A stretch of 57,254 nucleotides of DNA from Clostridia bacterium (GTDB lineage Bacteria; Bacillota; Clostridia; Oscillospirales; Acutalibacteraceae), in the NCBI GenBank assembly GCA_017407755.1, contig JAFQVY010000017.1:1-57254 (forward strand), read 5' to 3'. The translations under genes were made by a program, and so were the position numbers. The notes below the pieces were generated by a model. It saw only the letters and a program-made list of their open reading frames with translations. It made no database searches and was not told the origin of the DNA. Of the stretch, positions 44,363 through 53,229 are shown piece after piece. How positions within the stretch are numbered: the stretch's first letter is position 1; each line of letters starts with the position of its first letter.

Positions 44363-46063
44363 ATGAAAAAAATCATCGCTTTATTCCTTGTGCTTACCCT
44401 TGGGGTAGGCTGTGTTTTCCTTGCAGGCTGCGAAAAGTCCGAGGAAACTCCTGCTGAATACGTTGACCCTGTAAAAGCAAGACAAATTGCCGACACAGAC
44501 GACAAATACCGCAACTATTACCACATCTGGGTATGTGCCTTTGCTGACAGCAACGGTGACGAAACAGGTGACTTGCAGGGTATTATAGATAACCTTGACT
44601 ACATTAACGACGGAAACCCCGAAACCGACACAGACCTTGGTATGACAGGCATCTGGCTGTCTCCCATAATGCCGTCGGATTCTTATCATAAATACGATGT
44701 TGACGATTATATGGATATCGACCCTGAATTCGGCGACCTCGAAACCTTTGACAAGCTTATTGAAGAATGCGACAAGCGTGGTATTGACGTAATTCTTGAC
44801 TTGGTGTTAAATCACTGCGGCACAGGTCACGAGTTTTATCAGAATGCCCTCAAAGAAGCAAAAGACGGCAACCTTGACGGCTATGCAAAGTATTACCGCT
44901 TTAAAGCCGCAGGCTTTAATAGCCCCGGCGAAGGCTGGCGTCAGGTTATAGGTGCATCGGGAGTTTGGTACGAAGGACAGTTTTCCACCGAAATGCCTGA
45001 GTGGAACCTTGAATATGAAGGCACAAGAACATATTTTGAAGAAATTGCGAAGTTCTGGCTTGAGCGTGGCGTTGCAGGCTTCAGACTTGATGCAGTTAAG
45101 TATATGACAGACGAAACTACCGACGGTGCTGAATTCCTTAAGTGGTTCTATGAAACTGCTCAGAAATACAACCCCGATGTTTATATGGTAGGCGAAAACT
45201 GGCAGTCTAACTCTTACCTTTATGATATTTACGAGTCGGGTATAGACAGTCAGTTTGCATTCTCCTTTGCAGGCTCTACAGGCCAGTTTATCATTGCCGC
45301 AAATTCAGGCGACGGCGACAGTCTTGCTTCTCAGCTTTATAAGTTTGACAAGGGTTCTGCTGAGGCAAATCCCAATGTAATCAATGCAATGTTCCTTTCA
45401 AACCACGACCAGGTAAGAAGCGGCTCGTACTTTAGCAAGGGACTTAACGTTATGAAAAACGCCGCCGCACTTTATATTCTTACACCGGGCAACTCCTTTA
45501 CCTATTACGGCGAAGAAATCGGTATGAAAACCCCCGGCAACTATCATCAGAACGACGCTTATTACCGCTCACCCATGATTTGGGACAGTGACGTTGAGCC
45601 CGACATCTGGTGCACAGCCGATGCTTTCTGCGACCTTGATTTCGGCGGAGTTAAACAGCAGTCTGAGGACGAAAATTCCCTTCTTAACTTCTATAAGAGA
45701 GCCATAAGAATCAAGAGCCAGAACCCCGAAATTGCCCGTGGCAGAATTACTGAGGTTTACGAGGCAGAAGACGATATCGGCGTCTGTGCCTTTAAGATTG
45801 AAACCGAGGACAGTGCCGTAATTGTTGTGCACAACGTAAACGGTACAAAGGCAAGCGAGCTTGAAATTACCGACGAAATGCTTAAAAATGCCCGGATTGT
45901 GGGCGACCTTTATGCAGGTGTTGACCAGATAAGCAGTACTCCTGCCGTAAGAGGTGAAACTCAGCCTGTCGCTGATGAGGAGCTTCCCGAATTTGCTTAT
46001 ATTGCAAACGGCAAGCTGGTGCTTCCTCCCAGAGCTTCGGTTGTATTAAAAACTGCTGAATAA
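44363..46063 (+). CDS. GH13 alpha-amylase-family lipoprotein
   Basis: The 566-residue enzyme has a lipobox (VFLAGC) and a GH13 barrel with all catalytic residues: nucleophile Asp in GFRLDAVKY, acid/base Glu in VGENW and Asp in LSNHDQV. Early motifs DVILDLVLNHCG and GIWLSPIMP are present. It is anchored outside the cell, where it would cut starch or maltodextrin before uptake by the adjoining transporter. The exact specificity within GH13 is not clear. Confidence 0.93.
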   Translation: MKKIIALFLVLTLGVGCVFLAGCEKSEETPAEYVDPVKARQIADTDDKYRNYYHIWVCAFADSNGDETGDLQGIIDNLDYINDGNPETDTDLGMTGIWLSPIMPSDSYHKYDVDDYMDIDPEFGDLETFDKLIEECDKRGIDVILDLVLNHCGTGHEFYQNALKEAKDGNLDGYAKYYRFKAAGFNSPGEGWRQVIGASGVWYEGQFSTEMPEWNLEYEGTRTYFEEIAKFWLERGVAGFRLDAVKYMTDETTDGAEFLKWFYETAQKYNPDVYMVGENWQSNSYLYDIYESGIDSQFAFSFAGSTGQFIIAANSGDGDSLASQLYKFDKGSAEANPNVINAMFLSNHDQVRSGSYFSKGLNVMKNAAALYILTPGNSFTYYGEEIGMKTPGNYHQNDAYYRSPMIWDSDVEPDIWCTADAFCDLDFGGVKQQSEDENSLLNFYKRAIRIKSQNPEIARGRITEVYEAEDDIGVCAFKIETEDSAVIVVHNVNGTKASELEITDEMLKNARIVGDLYAGVDQISSTPAVRGETQPVADEELPEFAYIANGKLVLPPRASVVLKTAE

Positions 46064-46068
46064 ACACA

Positions 46069-46098
46069 AAACGCTTCCTTTTTAAGGAGGCGTTTTTT
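46069..46098 (+). terminator. Intrinsic terminator after the GH13 gene
   Basis: AACGCTTCCTT pairs with AAGGAGGCGTT (one G-T wobble), followed by T6. Confidence 0.8.
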
Positions 46099-46109
46099 CT
46101 ATGAAAATA

Positions 46110-46138
46110 TTGAAATTTAAAATTAGCAGGCTTATAAT
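46110..46138 (+). promoter_or_regulatory. Promoter of the two-headed regulator gene
   Basis: TTGAAA (46110-46115), a 17-bp spacer and TATAAT (46133-46138), about 35 bp before the GTG start. Confidence 0.65.
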
Positions 46139-46172
46139 TGAGTTATCTTAAGAATTCAAAGGAGTCCTTTTC

Positions 46173-47339
46173 GTGGAGTATGAATCCGCAAAACAAGCCG
46201 CCCAGCGTTTAGGTGTTACTGTTCGTGCGGTGCAAAAATGGGCAAATGAGGGCAGACTTAAGGGTGCCTACAGGTTAGGCAGGGAATGGCTTATTCCTTT
46301 AAATGCTTTTCCCTCTGATAAGCCAATAGAAGAAAAACCGACTGCTCATCAGCTTATGCCCTTGCTTACATTAAGCTTTGTACCGGGTTACTGTAAAGAG
46401 CTTATCGAAAGCATTGAAGACAGCGACGACAGAGCTATTGCCGTTGCCGAATATAATTACTATAAAGGCAGACCTCAAAGTGCCATTGAGGTTGCCGAGC
46501 TTTACCTTAATCACTCTGACATTGCCCTTTCGCTTTCGGCGAATTTTATATATTCCTTTGCAAATCTTAATTCAGGCAAATCCCAACTTGCACGGTTAGG
46601 TCTTGAAAACATCAGTAGGCTGGTTAACAGAACCCTTAAAAATGAAAGTGACAAAAAGCTTAGAGCCTATGCGGTTTTAATAGGTTGTTCGGTTTCTACT
46701 TTGTTGCATCAGAACGTGCAGGATTTGCCGGATATTGAAAGCGTAGTTTCTGACCTGCCAAAGGGTCTTAAGGTTTTTGCGGCATATATTATGGTACACA
46801 ACGCCTACCTTAATAAGGAATTTGGCCGCGGAGTAGGAATTGCAGACGGAGTGCTTGCTATAAAGGACTCCGATTACCCTGTGCCGTCCTTGTATTTAAA
46901 GCTTATGAAATGTGTTTGCCTTATGAATCTTAAGGATTCTCAAGGTGCAAAAGAGGCATTTAATCAGATAAACCGCCTTGCTCTCAGTGAAAAGTTTTAC
47001 CAGCCCTTTGTAGAGCATCACGGACTTTTGCAGGGTATAGTTGAGGCTGAAATCAAAAAAAGCCACGCTGAGGCTTATAAGGAAATTGTCCAGATGGTTA
47101 AGGATTTCAGCAAAGGTTGGCGAACAATCCACAACGAGCTTACCGAAAGCTCGGTTACAGTGTACCTTACCACCACCGAATTTGCCATTGCAATGCTTTT
47201 CAACCGCAATTGGTCGGTTAAAGAGATTTCTTCTCACATGGGTATTTCTCCCCGAATGGTAAAGCATCACCTCTCAATAATTTACGAAAAATTAGATGTT
47301 TCCAACCGCGAGGAGTTAGGCCGATTCCTACTAAAATAA
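46173..47339 (+). CDS. Regulator with N-terminal excisionase-type HTH and C-terminal LuxR HTH
   Basis: The 388-residue protein has two DNA-binding domains. The first (residues 1-45; SAKQAAQRLGVTVRAVQKWANEGRLKGAYRLGREWLI is its span, with the Trp/Gly pattern of excisionase or MerR-like HTH) is followed by about 270 residues of TPR-like helices. A LuxR/GerE HTH closes the protein (SVKEISSHMGISPRMVKHHL). MalT, a LuxR-type regulator of maltose genes in enterobacteria, also pairs a helical repeat region with a C-terminal LuxR domain. The gene directly follows the maltodextrin operon, so control of it is plausible but unproven. The GTG start lies behind AAAGGAG. Confidence 0.75.
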   Translation: MEYESAKQAAQRLGVTVRAVQKWANEGRLKGAYRLGREWLIPLNAFPSDKPIEEKPTAHQLMPLLTLSFVPGYCKELIESIEDSDDRAIAVAEYNYYKGRPQSAIEVAELYLNHSDIALSLSANFIYSFANLNSGKSQLARLGLENISRLVNRTLKNESDKKLRAYAVLIGCSVSTLLHQNVQDLPDIESVVSDLPKGLKVFAAYIMVHNAYLNKEFGRGVGIADGVLAIKDSDYPVPSLYLKLMKCVCLMNLKDSQGAKEAFNQINRLALSEKFYQPFVEHHGLLQGIVEAEIKKSHAEAYKEIVQMVKDFSKGWRTIHNELTESSVTVYLTTTEFAIAMLFNRNWSVKEISSHMGISPRMVKHHLSIIYEKLDVSNREELGRFLLK

Positions 47340-47341
47340 AT

Positions 47342-47375
47342 AAACGCCTTCCAAAAGGAAGGCGTTTGCTTATTT
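47342..47375. terminator. Bidirectional terminator between regulator and metA
   Basis: A perfect 11-bp stem (AAACGCCTTCC / GGAAGGCGTTT) with an AAAA loop, followed by a T-rich stretch. Confidence 0.8.
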
Positions 47376-48296
47376 TATAGACTCGATTTCGTCGATATTG
47401 TAGGGAGTTGTCTGGTAAACAAAGTAGTTAAGCCAGTTTGAGTAAAGCAGGCTTGAATGGCTTCGCCACTTGATAACGGGGTCTTTGGTTTCGTCGTCAT
47501 TGGGAAAGTAGTTTTTAGGAAGCTCAATTTCCTTGCCTGAATTTTTGTCTCTCAGATACTCCTTTTTAAGGGTATCGCGGTCATATTCGGAGTGACCTGT
47601 AATGAAAATCTGTCTGCCCTTTTTGGTAGAAATGGCATAAACGCCTGTTTCTTCGGAAGATGAAAGGATTTTAAGCTGGGGGATTTTCTCAATATCTTCC
47701 CGTCTTACTGTGGTGTGGCGTGACTGAGGCACCCAGAATTCGTCGTCGGAGCCCCTGAAAAGCATTGAGCGCTTATAGTCGAGGGTATGCTTGAATATAC
47801 CGAAAAGCTTCTTGGGAAGGGGGTACTTTTTAATGCCGTAATGGTAGTAAAGTCCCGCCTGTGCACCCCAGCAAATATGAAATGTGGAGGTAACGTTTGT
47901 CTTTGTCCATTCCATAATTTCGCAAAGCTCGTCCCAATACTCAACCTCTTCAAACTCAAGATGCTCAACAGGAGCACCCGTGATTATCATACCGTCAAAC
48001 TTTCTGTGCTTTATTTCGTCAAAGGTTTTGTAAAAGCTTAAAAGGTGCTCGTAGTCAACGTTTTTTGACTTGTGAGTAGCGGTGTGAATAAGCTCAACGT
48101 CCACCTGCAAGGGGGTATTTCCCAAAAGCCTTGCAAGCTGAGTTTCGGTTTCAATCTTTGTGGGCATCAAGTTGAGAATAACAATCTGCAAAGGGCGGAT
48201 ATCCTGAGTAAGAGCCCTTGTTTCGGTAATGGCAAAGATGTTTTCCTCATATAAAGTTTTAGTAGCAGGAAGCTCGTTAGGAATTTTAATTGGCAC
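47370..48296 (-). CDS. metA: Homoserine O-acetyltransferase (MetA family)
   Basis: The 308-residue enzyme activates homoserine for methionine synthesis. The catalytic Cys is C142 in HICWGAQAG, with H235 and E237 in TGHSEYD. Residue 111 is Glu (GAPVEHLEF). In this family Glu111 goes with acetyl-CoA and Gly with succinyl-CoA, so acetylation is predicted despite the family name homoserine O-succinyltransferase. It fits the adjacent metY, which uses O-acetylhomoserine. It is second in the metY-metA operon, 17 bp behind metY. Confidence 0.95.
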   Translation of the reverse strand: MPIKIPNELPATKTLYEENIFAITETRALTQDIRPLQIVILNLMPTKIETETQLARLLGNTPLQVDVELIHTATHKSKNVDYEHLLSFYKTFDEIKHRKFDGMIITGAPVEHLEFEEVEYWDELCEIMEWTKTNVTSTFHICWGAQAGLYYHYGIKKYPLPKKLFGIFKHTLDYKRSMLFRGSDDEFWVPQSRHTTVRREDIEKIPQLKILSSSEETGVYAISTKKGRQIFITGHSEYDRDTLKKEYLRDKNSGKEIELPKNYFPNDDETKDPVIKWRSHSSLLYSNWLNYFVYQTTPYNIDEIESIK

Positions 48297-48313
48297 GAAA
48301 CCACCTCTTGAAA

Positions 48314-49597
48314 TCAGATTTGTGCTAATGCGTTTTCAATATCAGCAATAAGGTCTTCTGCACCCTCAATACCGCAGGAAAAACGAACCAAATCGGGAGA
48401 AATGCCTGCGGCGGCAAGCTCTTCGTCGTTCATCTGTCTGTGGGTAGCACTTGCAGGGTGCAAACAGCAGGTACGTGCATCTGCAACGTGGGTTTCAATA
48501 GCGGCAATTTTAAGGTTCTTCATAAATGTTTCGGCAGCGGCTCTTCCGCCTTTAACGCCGAAAGATACTACGCCGCAACCGCCATTAGGCATATATTTTT
48601 TGGCAAGTTCAAAAGACTCGTCGCCCTCTAAATGGGGGAAGCGTACCCAAGCAACCTTGGGGTGGTTTTTAAGATATGTTGCAACTGCAAGACCGTTTTG
48701 GCAGTGCTGGCGCATTCTTACGTGCAGGCTCTCTAAGCCCATATTGATGTAAAAAGCGTGCTGAGGCGACTGGATACAGCCAAAGTCTCTCATAAGCTGA
48801 GCAGTTGCCTTTGTGATGTAAGCACCCTCTAAGCCAAATCTTTCTGTGTATGTCACGCCGTGATAGCTTTCGTCGGGAGTGCAAAGACCGGGGAATTTGT
48901 CGGGGTATTTTGTCCAGTCAAATTTTCCTGAGTCAACAATACAACCGCCAACGGAAACGCCGTGGCCGTCGATATACTTTGTGGTGGAGTGAATAACAAT
49001 ATCAGCACCCCATTCAATAGGACGGCAGTTAACGGGAGTAGCAAAGGTGTTGTCAATAATAAGGGGAACGCCGTGGCTGTGAGCAGCATTGGCAAACTTC
49101 TCGATATCAAGGACAACTAAAGCAGGGTTTGCAATAGTTTCGCCGAAAAGTGCCTTTGTGTTAGGCTTGAATGCGGCGTTAAGCTCACCTTCAGAGCAGT
49201 CGGGAGCAACAAAAGTAAAGTCGATACCCATTCTTTTCATGGTAACGGCAAAAAGGTTATATGTGCCGCCGTAAATTGCAGAGGAAGCAACAATGTGGTC
49301 TCCTGCACTTGCAATATTAAAAATGCTGAAAAAGCTTGCAGCCTGACCGGAGGAAGTAAGCATTGCGGCACTTCCGCCCTCAAGCTCGCAAATCTTCTTT
49401 GCAACCAAGTCGTTGGTGGGGTTTTGGAGCCTTGTATAAAAATAACCCTCTGCCTCTAAGTCGAAAAGCTTGCCCATTGCTTCGCTCGTTGCATATTTAA
49501 AGGTTGTGCTCTGCACAATTGGAATCTGGCGGGGTTCGCCGCTTTCAGGTGTATAACCGCCCTGAACGCATTTGGTGTCGATACTGAAGTTACTCAT
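48314..49597 (-). CDS. metY: O-acetylhomoserine sulfhydrylase
   Basis: The 427-residue PLP enzyme of the Cys/Met metabolism family makes homocysteine from O-acetylhomoserine and sulfide. The PLP-binding Lys lies in [11 protein letters not shown], and [13 protein letters not shown] and IDNTFATP are the usual cofactor contacts. Length and motifs fit MetY rather than the shorter cystathionine enzymes. TAAGGAGG precedes the ATG. Upstream lies a leader with a Met/Cys-rich short ORF and a terminator. Confidence 0.95.
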   Translation of the reverse strand: MSNFSIDTKCVQGGYTPESGEPRQIPIVQSTTFKYATSEAMGKLFDLEAEGYFYTRLQNPTNDLVAKKICELEGGSAAMLTSSGQAASFFSIFNIASAGDHIVASSAIYGGTYNLFAVTMKRMGIDFTFVAPDCSEGELNAAFKPNTKALFGETIANPALVVLDIEKFANAAHSHGVPLIIDNTFATPVNCRPIEWGADIVIHSTTKYIDGHGVSVGGCIVDSGKFDWTKYPDKFPGLCTPDESYHGVTYTERFGLEGAYITKATAQLMRDFGCIQSPQHAFYINMGLESLHVRMRQHCQNGLAVATYLKNHPKVAWVRFPHLEGDESFELAKKYMPNGGCGVVSFGVKGGRAAAETFMKNLKIAAIETHVADARTCCLHPASATHRQMNDEELAAAGISPDLVRFSCGIEGAEDLIADIENALAQI

Positions 49598-49615
49598 AAG
49601 TATCCTCCTTAGTTT

Positions 49616-49655
49616 AAAATAAGAAAAGGCAGAAACCCAAATGGGTATCTGCCCT
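49616..49655 (-). terminator. Intrinsic terminator (attenuator) in the metY leader
   Basis: On the minus strand GGCAGATACCC pairs with GGGTTTCTGCC (one mismatch, ATTT loop), followed by TTTTCTTATTTT. It lies between the leader peptide and metY, so transcription must read through it for methionine genes to be made. An upstream hairpin (about 49654-49698) pairs the end of the leader ORF with a GTTTTTTGAGG stretch that abuts this stem. Confidence 0.8.
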
Positions 49656-49681
49656 CAAAAAACAGCCTAATCCGAAGATTA

Positions 49682-49741
49682 TCAGTTTTTGAAGGCACAG
49701 GTGCACATCATCATATTGTAGTTTAAATATAAACTTTTCAT
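49682..49741 (-). CDS. Leader peptide of the metY-metA operon
   Basis: A 20-codon frame encodes MKSLYLNYNMMMCTCAFKN. It has AGGAGG (49754-49749) seven bases before its ATG and lies just behind a consensus promoter. Three Met codons in a row followed by Cys-Thr-Cys, before an intrinsic terminator and a methionine biosynthesis operon, is the classic layout of amino-acid attenuation by ribosome stalling. Stalling at these codons would leave the later CTTCAAAAAC free to pair downstream and weaken the terminator; finishing translation would allow termination. Expression of the peptide is inferred. Confidence 0.75.
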   Translation of the reverse strand: MKSLYLNYNMMMCTCAFKN

Positions 49742-49769
49742 AAAAATGCCTCCTGCCTAAATTAAACTA

Positions 49770-49798
49770 ATTATAATGCAATAACCTGTCTGTGTCAA
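49770..49798 (-). promoter_or_regulatory. Promoter of the metY-metA operon
   Basis: On the minus strand, TTGACA (49798-49793), a 17-bp spacer and TATAAT (49775-49770), a full consensus match. The leader peptide start is about 29 bp downstream of the -10. Confidence 0.85.
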
Positions 49799-49867
49799 CT
49801 TTTTTATTTATGTAAAGCGTTGGCAGGGATTTTTTGCAAATTTATGTCTGAAATATGACGAAAATAC

Positions 49868-49896
49868 TTGTGCTTAATTGGCGTTTTTGGTATAAT
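49868..49896 (+). promoter_or_regulatory. Promoter of the aryl-keto-acid operon
   Basis: TTGTGC (49868-49873), a 17-bp spacer and TATAAT (49891-49896), about 30 bp before the symporter gene. It is divergent from the metY promoter. Confidence 0.6.
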
Positions 49897-49927
49897 ATAA
49901 TATCATTTTTGAAAGAAGAGGATATTT

Positions 49928-51475
49928 ATGTTTGTTAAAATCCTTTTTATCCTGCTTTTTTTGGTGCTTACCATCGGAATCGGTATATATAGCCGAAAAA
50001 AAGCAACTGATGTAAACGGATTTGTTTTAGGCGGCAGAGCAGTAGGCCCTTGGCTTACGGCGTTTTCTTTCGGTACATCTTACTTTTCTGCCGTTATTTT
50101 TGTAGGCTATGCAGGTCAGTTTGGCTGGAACTTCGGTCTTGCCTCTACTTGGATAGGTCTTGGTAATGCCCTTATCGGCTCCTATCTTGCTTGGAAGGTT
50201 TTAGGAAGACGTACAAGGGTTATGACTCAGCACTTAGGAAGTGCTACAATGCCCGACTTTTTTGAAAAGCGCTATGACTCAAAGGCTCTTAAAATTGTTG
50301 CCTCGGCTATTGTGTTTATTTTTATGATACCTTACACTGCCTCTCTTTACAATGGACTTTCAAGGCTTTTTGAAATGAGCTTTAACGTTCCTTACTGGGT
50401 TTGTGTTGTGGTTATGGCGTTGGTTACGGCAATGTATGTTGTGCTTTCGGGCTATATGGGCACAGCCTTAAACAGTGCGGTGCAGGGCGTTATAATGCTT
50501 GTGGGCATAGTTGTAGTTGTTTTCTCTGTACTTAATGTAAACGGCGGCTTTAAGGAAAGCGTAAGACTTCTTTCTGAGGTTACTACAGACACCGTATCTC
50601 AAGGCGGATTTACCTCCTTCTTCGGACCTGACCCCGTGGCACTTATAGGCGTTGTGCTGCTTACTTCCTTGGGTACGTGGGGACTTCCTCAGATGATTGG
50701 TAAGTTTTACGCCATTAAAGACGAAAAAGCCATTAAGACAGGCACAATCGTTTCTACAGTATTTGCAGTTATCGTTGCAGGCGGTTGTTACTTCTTAGGC
50801 GGATTTGGCAGAATTTTTATGACACCCGAAGAAGTTGCAGAAGGCGGCTTTGACTCAATTGTTCCTTCAATGCTTTCTCAATTAGGCGACGTAGTAATTG
50901 CCCTTGTAATTATGCTTGTGCTTGCGGCTTCTATGTCAACACTTTCTTCTTTGGTGCTTACATCAAGCTCCACCCTTACTCTTGACTTTTTAAATCCCAT
51001 TCGCGGCGGCAAAATGAAGGAAGAAAGCAAAATGCGTTTTATGCGTTTGTTTATTATTTTCTTTATTGTTGTTTCTGCTTTGATTGCAATTGTGCAGGCA
51101 AACTCAAAGGTTGCATTTATTACCGACCTTATGGGTATTTCTTGGGGAACAATGAGCGGTGCTTTTTTAGGCCCCTTTATGCTTGGCCTTTACTTCAGGC
51201 GTGCCACAAAGCCTGCTGTGTGGGCAAGCTTTGTTTTCAGCGTACTCTTTAATGTTACATTTATGGTTTTCAAGCTTTCAGGCAACATTTCTGTTTTGCC
51301 CAAGCTTTTACAGGCTTCTTCAAACGTAGGTGTTATAGCAATGATTATGGGAATTGTGCTTGTAATTATTATTAGCCTTTTTACTAAGAAGCCTGATGAA
51401 GATGCAGTCAATGCAAAGTTTGCCTGCTACGATAAAAAGGTTACGGTTTCGGCTAAAACCAGCCTTGAAGATTAA
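49928..51475 (+). CDS. Sodium:solute symporter family transporter
   Basis: The 515-residue protein has about 13 helices and the look of the SSS family (GFVLGGRAVGPWLTAFSFGTSYFSAV at the first helices, the SGYMGTALNSAVQG loop, MSTLSSLVLTSSSTL near the Na site). It is first in an operon with iorAB, paaK and an ACT protein, 14 bp before iorA. It therefore probably moves an aromatic amino acid, keto acid or aryl acid with sodium. The substrate is inferred from context only. GAAAGAAGAGG is the ribosome binding site. Confidence 0.85.
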   Translation: MFVKILFILLFLVLTIGIGIYSRKKATDVNGFVLGGRAVGPWLTAFSFGTSYFSAVIFVGYAGQFGWNFGLASTWIGLGNALIGSYLAWKVLGRRTRVMTQHLGSATMPDFFEKRYDSKALKIVASAIVFIFMIPYTASLYNGLSRLFEMSFNVPYWVCVVVMALVTAMYVVLSGYMGTALNSAVQGVIMLVGIVVVVFSVLNVNGGFKESVRLLSEVTTDTVSQGGFTSFFGPDPVALIGVVLLTSLGTWGLPQMIGKFYAIKDEKAIKTGTIVSTVFAVIVAGGCYFLGGFGRIFMTPEEVAEGGFDSIVPSMLSQLGDVVIALVIMLVLAASMSTLSSLVLTSSSTLTLDFLNPIRGGKMKEESKMRFMRLFIIFFIVVSALIAIVQANSKVAFITDLMGISWGTMSGAFLGPFMLGLYFRRATKPAVWASFVFSVLFNVTFMVFKLSGNISVLPKLLQASSNVGVIAMIMGIVLVIIISLFTKKPDEDAVNAKFACYDKKVTVSAKTSLED

Positions 51476-51489
51476 AAGGAGAATTTAAA

Positions 51490-53229
51490 ATGAAAGAATT
51501 ACTTATCGGCAACGGTGCTATTGCCAGAGGCCTTTATGAGGCAGGTTGCGAAATTGTGTCCTCATATCCCGGCACTCCCAGCACAGAAATTACTGAGCTT
51601 GCCGCAAAATTTGACGATATTTACTGCGAGTGGGCACCTAACGAAAAGGTTGCTATGGAGGTTGCCTTTGGTGCATCTTTAAGAGGCAAAAGAGCTTGCT
51701 GTGCAATGAAGCACGTTGGTTTAAACGTAGCCGCTGACCCATTGTTTACACTTTCGTATACAGGCGTTACAGGAGGACTTGTAATCTGCGTTGCAGACGA
51801 CCCCGGTATGCACTCCTCTCAGAACGAGCAGGACTCCCGCCACTATGCAATTGCGGCAAAGGTTCCTATGCTTGAGCCTTCTGACTCTAAAGAAGCTCTT
51901 GAGTTTACAAAGAAGGCTTTTGAGCTTTCAGAGGAGTATGATACTCCCGTTATTATCAAAATGTGCACCCGTGTTGCCCATTCCCAGAGCGTTGTAGAGC
52001 TTTCAGAGCGTGTTGTTCCCGAAATGAAGCCCTACGAAAAGAATATGCAGAAGTACATAATGATGCCTGCAATGGCAAAGAAGCGTCACCCCTTTGTTGA
52101 GGAGCGTACACAGAAGCTCACTGCTTTGGCAGAAACAAGCGACCTTAACCGCGAGGAGTGGGGCACAGGTGAAATTGGTATTATCACAAGCTCCACATCA
52201 TATCAGTATGTTAAGGAAGTTTTTGGCAACGAGGCAAGCGTTTTAAAGCTTGGTATGATTAATCCCCTTCCTGTAGAGAGAATCAAGAATTTTGCAAGTA
52301 AGGTAAAGAAGCTTTATATTGTTGAGGAGCTTGACGGAATTATTGAGGCTCACGTTAAGAACTTAGGTCTTCAGGTTGAGGGCAAAGAGATGTTCTCTAA
52401 TATCGGCGAGTTTTCTCAGAGCATTGTGGCAGAGGCTTTCGGTAAAGAGATTCCTGCTTTTGATTCTATCGAAACTGCCGTTCCTATGCGTCCTCCGGTT
52501 ATGTGTGCAGGTTGTCCTCACAGAGGAATGTACTATGTGCTTTCTAAAAATAAGATTACAGTGCTGGGCGACATCGGCTGTTATACACTTGGCGCTCAGG
52601 CTCCTTTAAGTGCTTTGGACTCCACACTTTGTATGGGTGCCTCCGTTTCAGGTCTTCACGGCTTTAACAAGGCAGGCGGTAAGGAAACCGAAGGCAAAAG
52701 CGTTTGTGTAATCGGCGACTCTACCTTTATGCACTCAGGTGTTACAGGTCTTATTAATATCGCATATAACGGTTCAAATTCCACCGTTATTATCCTTGAT
52801 AATTCCATTACGGGTATGACAGGCCATCAGCAGAACCCCACAACAGGCTACAATATCAAGGGTGACCCTGCTGCAAAGATTGACCTTGAAACCCTTTGTA
52901 AGGCAGTTGGTATTAACAGAGTTAGGGTTGTTGACCCCTATAATTTAGCAGAATGTGAAGCGGCAGTTAAAGAGGAGCTTAGCGTAGATGAGCCTTCTGT
53001 TATTATTTCCCGCAGACCCTGTGTTCTTTTAAAGAGCGTTAAGCTTAATCCCCCCGTGAAAGTGGATAGGGACAAGTGCAAATCCTGCAAAATGTGTATG
53101 AAGCTTGGTTGTCCTGCAATCAGTATGCACGGCGGCAAGGCTGAGATTGACAAAACTCTTTGTGTTGGTTGCGGCGTTTGTGAGCAGCTTTGCAAATTTG
53201 ATGCGATTCTTGAGGGAGGTGCCCTTTAA
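51490..53229 (+). CDS. iorA: Indolepyruvate ferredoxin oxidoreductase, alpha subunit
   Basis: The 579-residue subunit carries the pyrimidine-binding domain (SSYPGTPSTEI, KHVGLNVAADPL), the thiamine-pyrophosphate domain (GDSTFMHSGVTGLIN followed by IILDNSITGM) and a C-terminal two-cluster ferredoxin domain (CKSCKMCMKLGCP and CVGCGVCEQLCKF). With IorB it oxidatively decarboxylates arylpyruvates to aryl-acetyl-CoA, passing electrons to ferredoxin. Its stop overlaps the iorB start (TAATG). Confidence 0.97.
   Translation: MKELLIGNGAIARGLYEAGCEIVSSYPGTPSTEITELAAKFDDIYCEWAPNEKVAMEVAFGASLRGKRACCAMKHVGLNVAADPLFTLSYTGVTGGLVICVADDPGMHSSQNEQDSRHYAIAAKVPMLEPSDSKEALEFTKKAFELSEEYDTPVIIKMCTRVAHSQSVVELSERVVPEMKPYEKNMQKYIMMPAMAKKRHPFVEERTQKLTALAETSDLNREEWGTGEIGIITSSTSYQYVKEVFGNEASVLKLGMINPLPVERIKNFASKVKKLYIVEELDGIIEAHVKNLGLQVEGKEMFSNIGEFSQSIVAEAFGKEIPAFDSIETAVPMRPPVMCAGCPHRGMYYVLSKNKITVLGDIGCYTLGAQAPLSALDSTLCMGASVSGLHGFNKAGGKETEGKSVCVIGDSTFMHSGVTGLINIAYNGSNSTVIILDNSITGMTGHQQNPTTGYNIKGDPAAKIDLETLCKAVGINRVRVVDPYNLAECEAAVKEELSVDEPSVIISRRPCVLLKSVKLNPPVKVDRDKCKSCKMCMKLGCPAISMHGGKAEIDKTLCVGCGVCEQLCKFDAILEGGAL

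Noticed and set aside
49598-49760. SAM riboswitch or T-box before metY
   Set aside because: The leader is short, shows no T-box TGGN sequence or SAM-I core, and a Met/Cys-rich ORF explains it better.
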